From: Zoroaster sp. YZ-2022
Taxonomy: Eukaryota > Echinodermata > Asteroidea > Forcipulatida > Zoroasteridae
Reading direction: 5' to 3'
Assembly: GCA_029582265.1 (NCBI GenBank)
Contig: CM055816.1
Span: forward strand, 89,247,204-89,311,203
Length of the DNA stretch: 64,000 nucleotides
Part shown: positions 48,901 to 62,400 of the stretch, one piece after another
Layout: every line of letters begins with the position of its first letter
Numbering within the stretch: the stretch's first letter is position 1
The notes under the pieces: generated by a model
What the model was told of the DNA's origin: nothing
Databases searched by the model: none
Seen by the model: only the letters and a program-made list of their open reading frames with translations
Program-made: the position numbers and the translations under genes

Positions 48901-50372
48901 CCCCCCCCTAAAAAAAAGTCTGGTTTCTGGTCATAGGTCGGCTTCAAAATCGGTGATGCGCTTTTTTATTTTGCCAACCAGTGAAATATGTGATACATGT
49001 ATACACAGTTAATGGAAACGGACCAAATTTCCCATTCACAAAGGCTAAGAGAGGCCTCACAAATCTGGCAAATATTCATACATGTACCCCTATGTGAAAA
49101 AGTCGTTTAAAATCCAGCAGTTTTGGCAACAATTGGACATCGTTTCATAGCAACAAATGAAAACTAAACATGCCGACACACAGGTCTGAGGTGACATGTG
49201 CAGAGACCAGAAATTGGAGACTTTTGAAAATGACAATGACACTTTTGAATATGACACTTTTGAAAATGACAGTGACACTTTTGAAAATGACAATGACACT
49301 TTTGAATATGACACTTTTGAAAATGACAGTGACACTTTTGAAAATGACAATGACACTTTTGAATATGACACTTTTGAAAATGACAGTGACACTTTTGAAA
49401 ATGACAATGACACTTTTGAAAATGACAATGACACTTTTGAAAATGACACCTATTGCATAGGTGTCATTTGGATGAAATGTTTCACTTGTGGGAGCTAACA
49501 AATTTATACCTTTGCTTATCAAAAATATATACTACTCAAAACAATTTAGGGAACACCGGATTTTTAACATCAAATAGGTTTGAAATGTTCCATGAACCGG
49601 GATTTTCATTTGCAACCCCCTCTCTCTTTCAGTAGTCATGTCCATTCAGTAGTCATGTCCTAAGAGGGCTATAATCCCCCACCCTAAAATCGTTAAAAAA
49701 AATATTTAAAAAATGGAGAAAAAGAGAGAGAGAGAGGGGGGAGGGGAGGGGAGAACGCACTCCCATTCCCTACCTACTTAGTACTGTACTAACCGTTGCG
49801 CATAGGAAGTGGCGGCACCCTTTGTAGTACTGAAAAATAATTGTTTTGATTCTCAGCCCCCCCCCCTAAAAAATGTTCTGGATCCGCCCATGATGTCATG
49901 AAATGTGTAATCACTACATGCATCCTTTATCATCTGTTTCATTGTGCAGTTGTTTCTCATCGATTCAGTGAAACATTGTGTTTATCTGAAATAAATGATC
50001 TTGCTTGAACTGAGATTATTCCGGTGTTCCCTAAATTGTTTTGAGTAGTATATTTGGATGAAACCAATTACTAATGTTGATTTACATGTACAGGTGATTT
50101 TGATCACATTACAACCAATAAGCACACCTACAAGGACATGGGACCACAAGAAAAGAGTAGAACCATCAGATTTGTGTCACAACTTGGTCGAGACAAGCGC
50201 TCTAAATTTGATGGAAAGACTCAAAATATGCGAGACTTTCCTGGATACCGTAGTCAACCACTTCCAGAACATCCAGTCACGCCTCCACCTGCCACTATAC
50301 GTCTCAGTATGGACTCGAGGTATGTACATACATGTAGTTTATTTGTCAGTCGATGTCAATTATGTACTATAC

Positions 50373-50414
<42 letters not shown>

Positions 50415-53400
50415 TGTGGAATTTTATAGCGCACGTATCCACCAACTAAGTGGTGCTCAAGGCGCATTATATCATTACCCCTGCTCATAAGGCTCATAAA
50501 TCATTCCTGAAACCATCTCAGCTCCCTGGGGAGTATACAGCTCAATTGCTGCCATTACAGCGCACATAGGGCTAATCAACCAACTCTGCCCTCACAGGTA
50601 CCCATTTAACCCCTGGGTGGAGAGAAACAATTATTGTTAAGTGTCTTGCTCAAGGACACAAGTGTTACGGCCGTGATTCGAACCCACATTCTGCTGCTAA
50701 CACCAGAACTTGAGTCCGGTAAGCTAGACCGCTCGGCCACGACACTCCACGTCGTTATAACAGGCCTGGAGGGGGGCAGGGTGTGAAAACAATATTTCTC
50801 TAATAGTAATTTATAAGCAGTTAAGTTAAGCATTAAGACTGCCATAATACACCATATTCTGCTGTACGGGTGGGTAGGGTCATCCCGAAAGCATGACATT
50901 GCAGGCAACATAATATACTACTCAAAACAATTTAGGGAACACCGGAATAATCTCAGTTAAAGCAAGATCATTTATTTCAGATAAACACAATGTTTCACAG
51001 AATTGATGAGAAATAACTGCACAAAGTAAACAGATGATAAAAGGATGCATGTAGTGATTACACATTTCATGACATGACTACTGAAAGAGAGAGGGGGTTG
51101 CAAATGAAAATCCCGGTTCATGGAACATTTCAAACCTATTTGATGTTAAAAATCCGGTGTTCCCTAAATTGTTTTGAGTAATAATAATAATAATAATGTG
51201 TGGACTTATATAGCGCACGTATCCACCAACTAAGTGGTGCTCAAGGCGCATTCTTTTTTACGTGTAGTATATTAAGCATATCCCAAATTCAATCCCATAC
51301 ACTTTTTCAAATTTCAGATGGAGAAAAACACTTTTACACTGATATTTAGTTATTTTATTTGGTGGGATTTTTTTGTCCTTTCACTATGTGATACCCACTG
51401 CCTAATATAGGCCCTACTGATTTCAGTTCATCAAAGACCTGTGCCATATGACCTATTTGACCTATACTGTGAGTGACAGGTGTCATCACGAGATGTCAAT
51501 GCGCAAATGCCCACTCTTGCCTGTAGTCTTATGATTTATAATAAATATACAGTGGAAAAAGATTTGGTGTATATTTTAACTCTTGTTAGAATGTAGTAAA
51601 TATACCTACATCCACGGGAAGTATGAAATTTAAGCCTAAACATTATTGACAGAGTATTAACCTGTTCGCGTCGGGAATAAAACAGTTTTTCTGGGCCCCT
51701 GTGCGGGTTTATTTTTCCCACACACACCGTGAATGGAAGCTTCCACAGCGGGTGGCCACGTCTTCTGAGCATGTCACCGTACACGGGTGGCTCAACCGAG
51801 TATGCATACCAATATTCCGGAGTTTCCTTTGGCGTGTTTAGACGCTCTCCGATCCACGGTGCAAAAAAAAATTGCGTGTATACACGGCCTCCGACGCGAA
51901 CTGGTTAAAAAGAACAATAGCCTAATTACAAATTAAACTTAAAACATGTTCAGGTCCATTGCCAGTGCCGGCTTTTCAATTGAGGGACTAATTCTAATAT
52001 GCCTTTTCTGGTCACAAATAATCTATAAATCACCAAACAATATCATGTTTTTACCAATGCTGTAACTTTCCCTTTAACCAGTTCGCGTCGGAGGCCGTGT
52101 ATACACGCAATTTTTTTTCGCACCACGGATCGGAGAGCGTCTAAACACGCCAGAGGAAACTCCGATATATTTGTATGCATGCTCGGTTGAGCCACGCGTG
52201 TACGGTGACATGCTCGGAAGACGTGGCCACGAGCTGTGGAAGCTTCCATTAACGTGTGTGTGGGAAAAAGAAACCCGCACAGGGGCCCAGAAAAACTTTT
52301 TTATTCCCGACGCGAACTGGTTAATGGGTCATTCCATGAACGTGGGACCCAAAGTGTGACATGGAGGTCAAAATTTCAAGTTCATTAAATAAAGAAAAAC
52401 AATATCAGTTTTGTTACCTTATTTATCATAGTTTTGTAGGTTGTCATCTTTTAAAATAATAGATACAAACATTAACACTTGTGTCATGTATTTACTTCCT
52501 GCTTCACCTGATATGAGGTTAACGATGTAACAAAATTACAAGGGGACACCGTGTCTTGTTACGTTGTGTAATATACTGGCTAAAGTTAATGGATCAAAAT
52601 AGGGGAGACCCAAGAAATTTTTGTTTGTTGTCATAGTAGGTCTGTATGAGATGCAACAATAGGTGAAAGTTATAATCATCAGCTCGTACGATGTAAGGAA
52701 TAACACAGGCCCCAATATCTGAAATACATGGGAAAACACAAGTGTCCCACGTTCATGGAATGACCCTAATCCTTATGTGACTATGACTCCAGAAGTTACT
52801 AAGCCAGCCCCCCCTAACCCCAGTGAGCGAGTCAAACTTTTGAGAAGTTGAATATGAACTCGCATGACAAAAAGAACTAATTGGCAATTTTAAAATTGAG
52901 TTTCAATTACATTTCTGTGTTTATTTTAAGATATAATCTGGATATAAATAAATGTGGGTGGAGGATACTATTTTAGCCAAAGTTGAAATCATATAGCAAC
53001 AGTACTACATGCTTTCGAAATTTGTGTACATATAAATATAGCATAGTTATTAGAACAAATTACTATACCTCATACATATTCATGATCGAGAGCTGAATTC
53101 TCACTGGTCCATTCACCATCACGTGCCAGATGCTATTTTGGCTGTTTACCAAGCGCCCGCGAGTATTCACACACAGGGTAAATACGCATGCGTAGTAGAC
53201 TGTCGCATATGCGTCAGTCTACTACACATGCATTTTAGTTTTACGAAGCAATTGGGGAACAGTTGCACAGGTGTAGTACGCACGCGCAAACATCGCTACA
53301 TACACATGAAAAGATGGTGGTACACATAAATGTCAATTCGTGTTTTCCCGAGCTCAATGATGCCGAACTAGAGAATATGTATGAGGTATAGTAAAACAAA

Positions 53401-56400
53401 TATAACATGGTTTATTTCGGGTGGACAGTCGATATTAGCTCCTCTCGGTATTGGAAGTTGACAAACTAGTTTGTCACCTTCCAATACCTCGGGGAGCTAA
53501 TAATATATCCACTGTCCACCCTCAAACTATGTTATATAATTGATCACATCCTTGAAGGATTGCTTTCATTTTGTCCACAACTCCCACACATTCCAGCTTA
53601 CTGGATATAAAAAGAAACTGCTCATATACAAAACCAGATCATTAATTGTAAAACCAGTAGCTAACTATGGCTGATCATGTTTATGAGCAGTCAAATATGT
53701 GTTGTTTATGCCTTGTCATTATCACTAATGAGGATTACAGGTTTCTGGTAAATGCTTGTGTAACGGGTGTGTCGCGCTTCAAATAATAAAACTACTTTAT
53801 TCTTTAATCACTTACCTATACTTGCATATTCTAATCGTATCCCTTTGCTAAAGTCTTTTCACTTATACAGTGTAGTTTATGTATGTACTTTCCACTGTCA
53901 TGAAACAGCAGCAGGGTCAAACTAAGCCATTCATTTGCATATTAAAAGAAGTGATTCCACATGTAATTCATAAATTTTGTGGTTATTAAAGTAGGGAAAT
54001 CAAACATTTGTTTAATTACTTATTTTATTCAATATTAAATAATAGAACATTTTTGTTGAAGATTTAATTGGCAAGGAGGTTTTAATTAATTATTAGAAAA
54101 ATAATCAAGCTGACACGAACTACATATTGTTTGCTGCTCCTTTGGATCTGCCTAGTAACAGGGGGCTTAAGGTCACTGCCTGCCCTGACTTTACAGGCCA
54201 ATCCATTACTCCAATAAAGATCAACCTGAAATCCAGAGAACCTGCGTGCCCTACCCCTTTTTCCTTGATGTTGATGTCCAGCACCCCCTTCCCCCGCCCC
54301 TCTCACACTTGTTACAACTGCCATTGGCAGGTCCGTGGGGGGACCAAGCTTAGTATTGTACAACTTACCTGGGAAACCACCTACAGAAATTGCACTGTGT
54401 TAGTTGCCACAACACCATCCCTGCTATATTTAAAGTTGTCATCATCTGGTTTCCAACCATGCAGAAGTTGTTTCCCTTTAAAATTGTACTGAAGAATCGC
54501 CTCAACATGCAGATTTTATAAAGATTTTTATATACATTTGATATAGATATCTCTATTTTACCATACTTTCCCAATGGGACTACAATGTTATTTTTCAGAT
54601 TGAGATAAGTAAAATTTCTCAAACTTTTTAGTACATGTTATGTCTGACAAATTTCAGTTAATTCTGAAAAATATCATTTTTGGGCCAAAGTTGACAAAAA
54701 CTGCGGAAAGAATGTCGTATCCGGCTGCCACTTTTTAAGGGCTTTTTTGGATTTTTTTTGCAACCACTAACCAGTTAAAAAATCATTCTGTCAATGAGGG
54801 AAGGAGGGGAGGCGGACCCAAGTGGCTAGATGGGTTAACCCACAACCTTGAAAGTGCAGGTCCAGAGTCCACTTCCCCAGAGAGGTTCAAGACTCAGGCA
54901 TGACAGATCCACCAGGTCCTGAGTCCACAGCCACAGCCACAGCCATAGCAGGGTACATGTAGATAATAAACCAGATTAAATAACACTTTTTATTTATGTT
55001 TTAATCTTAAAATAAAAAACAATTTAACAGTATTTATGACACTTCATGTCATGCCTGGGGTTTGAACCCAGGACCTTCTCATCTAGAGTCCCAAGCCCTT
55101 CCACTGGGCTACAAATTCATCTTAATAATGTTGTGTTTGAGTTTAATTATAAACCTTAGAATGGACAATCTCAAAGTAGCAAATTATAAAAGCTCTTAGA
55201 TGGGTTTGAACCCAGGACCTTCTCATCTAGAGTCCCAAGCCCTTCCACTGGGCTACAAACTCTTCTGAATAATGTTGTGTTTGAGTTTAATTATAAACCT
55301 TAGAATGGACAATCTCAAAGTAGCAAATTATAAAAGCTCTTAGATGGGTTTGAACCCAGGACCTTCTCATCTAGAGTCCCAAGCCCTTCCACTGGGCTAT
55401 AAACTCTTCTTAATAATTTTGTGTTTGAGTTTAATTATAAACCTTAGAATGGACAATCTCAAAGTAACAAATTATAAAAACTCTTAGATGGGTTTGAACC
55501 CAAGACCTTCTCATCAAGAGTCCCAAGCCTTTCCACTGGGCTACAAACTTTTCTTAATAATTTTGTGTTTGAGTTTAATTATAAACCTTAGAATGGACAA
55601 TCTCAAAGTAAAAAATTATAAAAAGCTCTTCGATGGGTTTGAACCCAGGACGTTCTCATCTAGAGTCCCAAGCCCTTGCACTGGGCTACAAACTCTTCTT
55701 AATAATTTTGTGTTTGAGTTTAATTATACACCTTAGAATGGACAATCTCAAAGTAAATAATTATAAAAAGCTCTTAGATGGGTTTGAACCCAGGACCTTC
55801 TCATCTAGAGTCCCAAGCCCTTCCACTTGGCTACAAACTCTTCTTAATAAATTTGTGTTTGAGTTTAATTATAAACCTTAGAATGGACAATCTCAAAGTA
55901 GAAATTGTAAAAAGCTCTTAGATGGGTTTGAACCCAGGACCTTTTCATCTAGAGTCCCAAGCCCTTCCACTGGGCTACAAACTCTTCTTAATAATTTTGT
56001 GTTTGAGTTTAATTATAAACCTTAGAATGGACAATCTCAAAGTAAAAATTTATAAAAAGCTCTTAGATGGGTTTGAACCCAGGACCTCCTCATCTAGAGT
56101 CCCAAGCCCTTCCACTAGGCTACAAACTCTTCTTAATAATTTTGTGTTTGAGTTTAATTATAAACCTTAGAATGGGCAATCTCAAAGAAAAAAATTATAA
56201 AAAATCTCTTAGATGGGTTTAAACCCAGGACCTTTCCATCTAGAGTCCCAAGCCCTTCCACTGGGCTACAAACTCTTTTTAATAATTTTGTGTTTGGGTT
56301 TAATTATAAACCTTAGAATGGACAATCTCAAAGTAAAAAATTATAAAAAGCTCTTAGATGGGTTTGAACCCGAGACCTTCTCATCTAGAGTCCCAAGCAC

Positions 56401-59400
56401 TTCCACTGGGCTACAAACTCTTCTTAATAATTTTGTGTTTGAGTTTAATTATAAACCTTAGAATGGACGATCTCAAAGTAAAATATTATAAAAAGCTCTT
56501 AGATGGGTTTGAACCCAGGACCTCCTCATCTAGAGTCCCAAGGCCTTCCACTGGGCTACAAACTCTTCTTAATAATTTTGTGTTTGAGTTTAATTATAAA
56601 CCTTAGAATGGACAATCTCAAAGTAAGAAATTATAAAAAGCTCTTAGATGGGTTTGAACCCAGGACCTTCTCATCTAGAGTCCCAAGCCCTTCCACTGGG
56701 CTACAAACTCTTCTTAATAATTTTGTGTTTGAGTTTAATTATAAACCTTAGAATGGACAATCTGAAAGTAAAAAATTATAAAAAGCTCTTAGATGGGTTT
56801 GAACCCAGGACCTCCTCATCTAGAGTCCCAAGGCCTTCCACTAGGCTACAAACCCTTCTTAATAATTTTGTGTTTGAGTTTAATTATAAACCTTAGAATG
56901 GACAATCTCAAAGTAAAAATTATAAAAAGCTCATAGATGGGTTTGAACCCAGGACCTTCTCATCTAGAGTCCCAAGCCCTTCCACTGGGCTACAAACTCT
57001 TCTTAATAATTTTGTGTTTGAGTTTAATTATAAACCTTAGAATGGACAATCTCAAAGTAAAAAATTATAAAAAGCTCTTAGATAGGTTTGAACCCAGAAC
57101 CTCCTCATCTAGAGTCCCAAGCCCTTCCACTAGGCTACAAACTCTTCTTAATAATTTTGTGTTTGAGTTTAATTATAAACCTTAGAATGGACAATCTCAA
57201 AGTAAAAAATTATAAAAAGCTCTTAGATGGGTTTGAACCCAGGACCTTCTCATCTAGAGTCCCAAGCCCTTCCACTGGGCTACAAACTCTTCTTAATAAT
57301 TTTGTGTTTGAGTTTAATTATAAACCTTAGAATGGACAATCTCAAAGTAAAAAATTATAAAAAGCTCTTAAATGGGTTTGAACCCAGGACCTTCTTATCT
57401 AGAGTCCCAAGCCCTTCCACCGGGCTACAAACTCTTCTTTATAATTTTGTGTTTGAGTTTAATTATAAACCTTAGAATGGACAATCTCAAAGTAAAAAAT
57501 TATAAAAAGCTCTTACATGTAGATGGGTTTGAACCTAGTACCTCCTCATCAAGAGTCCCAAGGCCTTCCACTAGGCTACAAACTCTTCTTAATAATTTTG
57601 TGTTTGAGTTTAATTATAAACCTTAGAATGGACAATCTCAAAGTAAAAAATTATAAAAAGCCTCTTAGATGGGTTTGAACCCAGGACCTTTTCATCTAGA
57701 GTCCCAATCCCTTCCACTGGTCTGCAAACTCTTCTTAATAATTTTGTGTTTGAGTTTAATTATAAACCTTAGAATGGACAATCTCAAAGTAAAAAATTAT
57801 AAAAAGCTCTTAGATGGGTTTGAACCCGAGACCTTCTCATCTAGAGTCCCAAGCACTTCCACTGGGCTACAAACTCTTCTTAATAATTTTGTGTTTGAGT
57901 TTAATTATAAACCTTAGAATGGACGATCTCAAAGTAAAATATTATAAAAAGCTCTTAGATGGGTTTGAACCCAGGACCTCCTCATCTAGAGTCCCAAGGC
58001 CTTCCACTGGGCTACAAACTCTTCTTAATAATTTTGTGTTTGAGTTTAATTATAAACCTTAGAATGGACAATCTCAAAGTAAGAAATTATAAAAAGCTCT
58101 TAGATGGGTTTGAACCCAGGACCTTCTTATCTAGAGTCCCAAGCCCTTCCACTGGGCTACAAACTCTTCTTAATAATTTTGTGTTTGAGTTTAATTATAA
58201 ACCTTAGAATGGACAATCTGAAAGTAAAAAATTATAAAAAGCTCTTAGATGGGTTTGAACCCAGGACCTCCTCATCTAGAGTCCCAAGGCCTTCCACTAG
58301 GCTACAAACCCTTCTTAATAATTTTGTGTTTGAGTTTAATTATAAACCTTAGAATGGACAATCTCAAAGTAAAAATTATAAAAAGCTCATAGATGGGTTT
58401 GAACCCAGGACCTTCTCATCTAGAGTCCCAAGCCCTTCCACTGGGCTACAAACTCTTCTTAATAATTTTGTGTTTGAGTTTAATTATAAACCTTAGAATG
58501 GACAATCTCAAAGTAAAAAATTATAAAAAGCTCTTAGATGGGTTTGAACCCAGGACCTTCTCATCTAGAGTCCCAAGCCCTTCCACTGGGCTACAAACTC
58601 TTCTTAATAATTTTGTGTTTGAGTTTAATTATAAACCTTAGAATGGACAATCTCAAAGTAAAAATTGTAAAAAGCTCTTAGATGGGTTTGAACCCAGGAC
58701 CTTCTCATCTAGAGTCCCAAGCCCTTCCACTGGGCTACAAACTCTTCTTAATAATTTTGTGTTTGAGTTTAATTATAAACCTTAGAATGGACAATCTCAA
58801 AGTAAAAATTGTAAAATGCTCTTAGATGGGTTTGAACCCAGGACCTTCTTATCTAGAGTCCCAAGCCCTTCCACTGGGCTACAAACTCTTCTTAATAATT
58901 TTGTGTTTGAGTTTAATTATAAACCTTAGAATGGACAATCTCAAAGTAATTTTTTTTAAAAAGCTCTTGGATGGGTTTGAACCCAGGACCTTCTCATCTA
59001 GAGTCCCAAGCCCTTCCACTGGGCTACAAACTCTTCTTAATAATTTTGTGTTTGAGTTTAATTATAAACCTTAGAATGGACAATCTCAAAGTAAAAAATT
59101 ATAAAAAGCTCTTAGATGGGTTTGAACCCAGGACCTTCTCATCTAGAGTCCCAAGCCCTTCCACTGGGCTACAAACTCTTCTTAATAATTTTGTGTTTGA
59201 GTTTAATTATAAACCTTAGAATGGACAATCTCAAAGTAAAAAATTATAAAAAGCTCTTAGATGGGTTTGAACCCAGGACCTTCTTATCTAGAGTCCCAAG
59301 CCCTTCCACTGGGCTACAAACTCTTCTTAATAATTTTGTGTTTGAGTTTAATTATAAACCTTAGAATGGACAATCTTAAAGTAACAAAGTATAAAAGTTC

Positions 59401-62400
59401 TTACAGATGTTTGAAAACAGGACATTCTTGTCCAGAATCCTAAGCCCTTTCAGTGGGCTACAAACTCATCTTAATAATCTTGTGTTTGAGTTTAATTATA
59501 AACCTTAGAATTGATAAACTCAAAGTAATAAAGTATAAAAGGTGTTATTGGGGTGTGAACCCAGAACCTTCTCATGTAGAGTCACCATTCCTTCCACTGG
59601 GCTAGTAACTCTTCTTAATAAGGTTGTGTTTGAGTTTAATTATAAACCTTAGAATTGACAAACTCAAAGTAAAAAAGTATAAAAGCTGTTATTGGGGTCT
59701 GAACCCAGGACGTTCTTGTCCAGAATCCCAAGCCCTTCCAGTGGGCTACAAACTCTTCTTAAAAATAGTGTTTGAGTTTAATTATAAACCTTATAATTGA
59801 TAACCTCAAAGTAATAATCTGCCATAATCAAGTAGTTGTTCTCATCAAAGTCAGGACCCATTATTTAATAATAATAATAATAATAAAGATTTGTAGCACA
59901 CACATATCCACCCTGCTGGGCGCTCAAGGCGCGGAAACAAAGAAAAACATGAATACAAACAATATACAATGATAGCATAGGAAAAATAAATAAAATATGT
60001 ACTGAGATACATGTACCTACAATGCAATTACAAATATACATCATCTTTGAAGAATTGTGACATAAGATGAGTTTTAAGCAGCGACTTAAATCTAGTTATA
60101 CTATGGCAAGATTTGAGTTTAGTTGGAAGATGATTCTAGAGTCTACTTGCCATGGTCTTGTGGGTATCTCATATTGTATGAGAGTTTCTTTTGTCTGTGT
60201 GCGGTGATAAGATTGTTGATATGCAACCATTATACAGTGTCCATTTGCCCACAGTTTTTTTTTTCCCATTCCTTGATGGCCCTCGTGCAGCTTAGACAAT
60301 ATGTACTCCTGCATCTTGTCGGGGATGAATGCACGTTCCCCTTTGAGGATGAGGCCGAAAGTTCATCACGGAACGACCACCATGCACAAAGTGGTTTTGG
60401 CAGGTCTTTCATTTTCTCTGGCCAGCCAGTGACGATGGTCTCCTTTAGCTCAGACGTGGTTTTGTTCTTTGCTGTCTCAAGCTTTATTTGGTTGAGGCGT
60501 TCTTCGGAAAATTGCACAAATTGAATGTATGGATTGAGATTGATGTGCGTGTTCCTTGTGCTTGGGTGACGAGACAGGCTATCTGCGAGTAGCATGTCTT
60601 TTCCTGGGCGGTATGTGATCGTTACGTCGTATGTAGCAACGTGCATTGTAATCGTGGTGGTGCTGCTCATAGTGCCTTTTGGTATTTCATGTTGTATCGA
60701 GCGGTTTATGGTCCGATTCGATACAGAAGTGCCTTCCATACACATACGTATGGAACCACTCACAGCCGAATACAACTGCTAACAGCTTGCGCTCAATATT
60801 AGCGTAGTGTTGCTCAGTTTCACTTCGATGTGTACACTATTGGTTTGTTGTCTTGCGTGAGTGCTGCCCCAAGCCCGCACGAGAAAATATCGACCTGTAT
60901 GATTGTCTCTTTGTTCGGATCGAAGAACGTGAGGGTCAGATAAGGCCATTTAGGAGTGGGCTGTCTGGCAGAGACAATTATGGTATATTGCTTGGCCTAG
61001 ATATTTCTAGTTATCTCCTAAGTAAGATTTGTAGCTTTGCATGGTGAAAAGGATAAGTAAAGACTGTTTGCAGTGACACTATGTGTAAAGATGCTAAGCC
61101 GATTGTATGGATTAATAATGGACGACAGTCAATACTTTTAGACTTAACTTCGGTGTTTTTTTCTTCAGAATTCTTAGACTCCTTTCCAGCTGCACATATG
61201 GCATAAAGGGCGCCATCTGTTGGTGGTTGGCCTATATTTAATATATAGTATAAGGCTGGATATGTTACACCATGTAAAAATGCTCTTTTGAGTAGTAAAT
61301 AGTTCTGAAAAGAACCAGTTGATAAGAACGACGCTCTGATCATCAACCATTTTTTAAAATTTTTTTAATTTAATTTTTTTTTCAGATCTATTTACTACTC
61401 AAAAGAGAATTTGTACATCATTTGCAAACAGTCTAACCTTGGTAATTTTGAGGTAAATTTTGAGTAAACTTGTTGAATGAGAACATTACAACATCTTCTG
61501 TGCCGTTTTAATGACAGTCTTGTATTATTTTGTCCAGATTGGAGTTTGTAACTGAGCAGAGATCACAGTATCCTGGCCATGACACAAGGCAACATCCTAA
61601 GCCAGCATTAATGACTCAAGATCCTACAATGTACATAGCACCTACAACAAAGTTCACTACTACAACAACTAATAAGGTATGAATGACTACATGCAACTGT
61701 ATCATATTGTCTGTCTTCTGGTTTTTATCATTAGGGGAATCATCTTTCTATTTTATGTATTTATTCTTGCTTGTGATCAATGGGTGTTGTTTTTTTTATT
61801 TATTTATTTTTTTTTTTAAATTTAACCAGTTGACGTCGGGAATATTAATTTTTTTCCGGTCCCCTGTGCGGGTTTATTTTCAGTGAAAAATCTGAAAAAA
61901 TTTCTATCCATTAATAATTTTTTTTGTCAATGAAACTAAGTTCGGACACCCAAATAAACACCTTTACTCATTGACATTTTGAGAATTAAATGGCTAGTTT
62001 TTTAATTACGGTTGTGTTTGTTCAGCACAATTAGACCGTTGGCAAGCTCCGAAGCAACGGCCTATTAGCGACCAGCGCCCGGTCGAAAAGACGGCATACC
62101 TGGAGAGAGATCGAATGCCTCATAAACAATGGATATAAATCCCTCTTTACAAATCCCTGGCTGGTACCTCAAAGGAACAAGTCTTGGATAAAGGGATTAG
62201 GCAAAAATCAACGAAAAGAGTGAACTCGTTCAGTATTTGCAGTGCATTTTGTCCGGGGCCACCGAACCGTGACCCCATGGACTCCGAGAAACGATTGCGT
62301 GTATAAGTCATACGTCACGACGGCACGCCACGTGTGGCGTGTTGACAAGTCTCCCGGTGACACACACAAAAATCGGAATGCTTGTTTAGACGCTCTCCGA

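Noticed and set aside
54127..54492. 121-codon frame
   Set aside because: No recognisable domain, biased composition, lies in intron DNA. I cannot support it as a gene.
55488..59443. About twenty overlapping 82-codon frames of nearly identical protein
   Set aside because: They arise from the 145-bp tandem unit, where 145 = 3 x 48 + 1 shifts the frame each unit. No start context, splicing or non-repeat coding sequence.
55057..59818. CRISPR-like array
   Set aside because: Animal DNA, units are full tandem copies with no unique spacers.
55057..59818. Cluster of functional tRNA genes
   Set aside because: A and B boxes match but the anticodon arm does not pair and no acceptor stem is evident.
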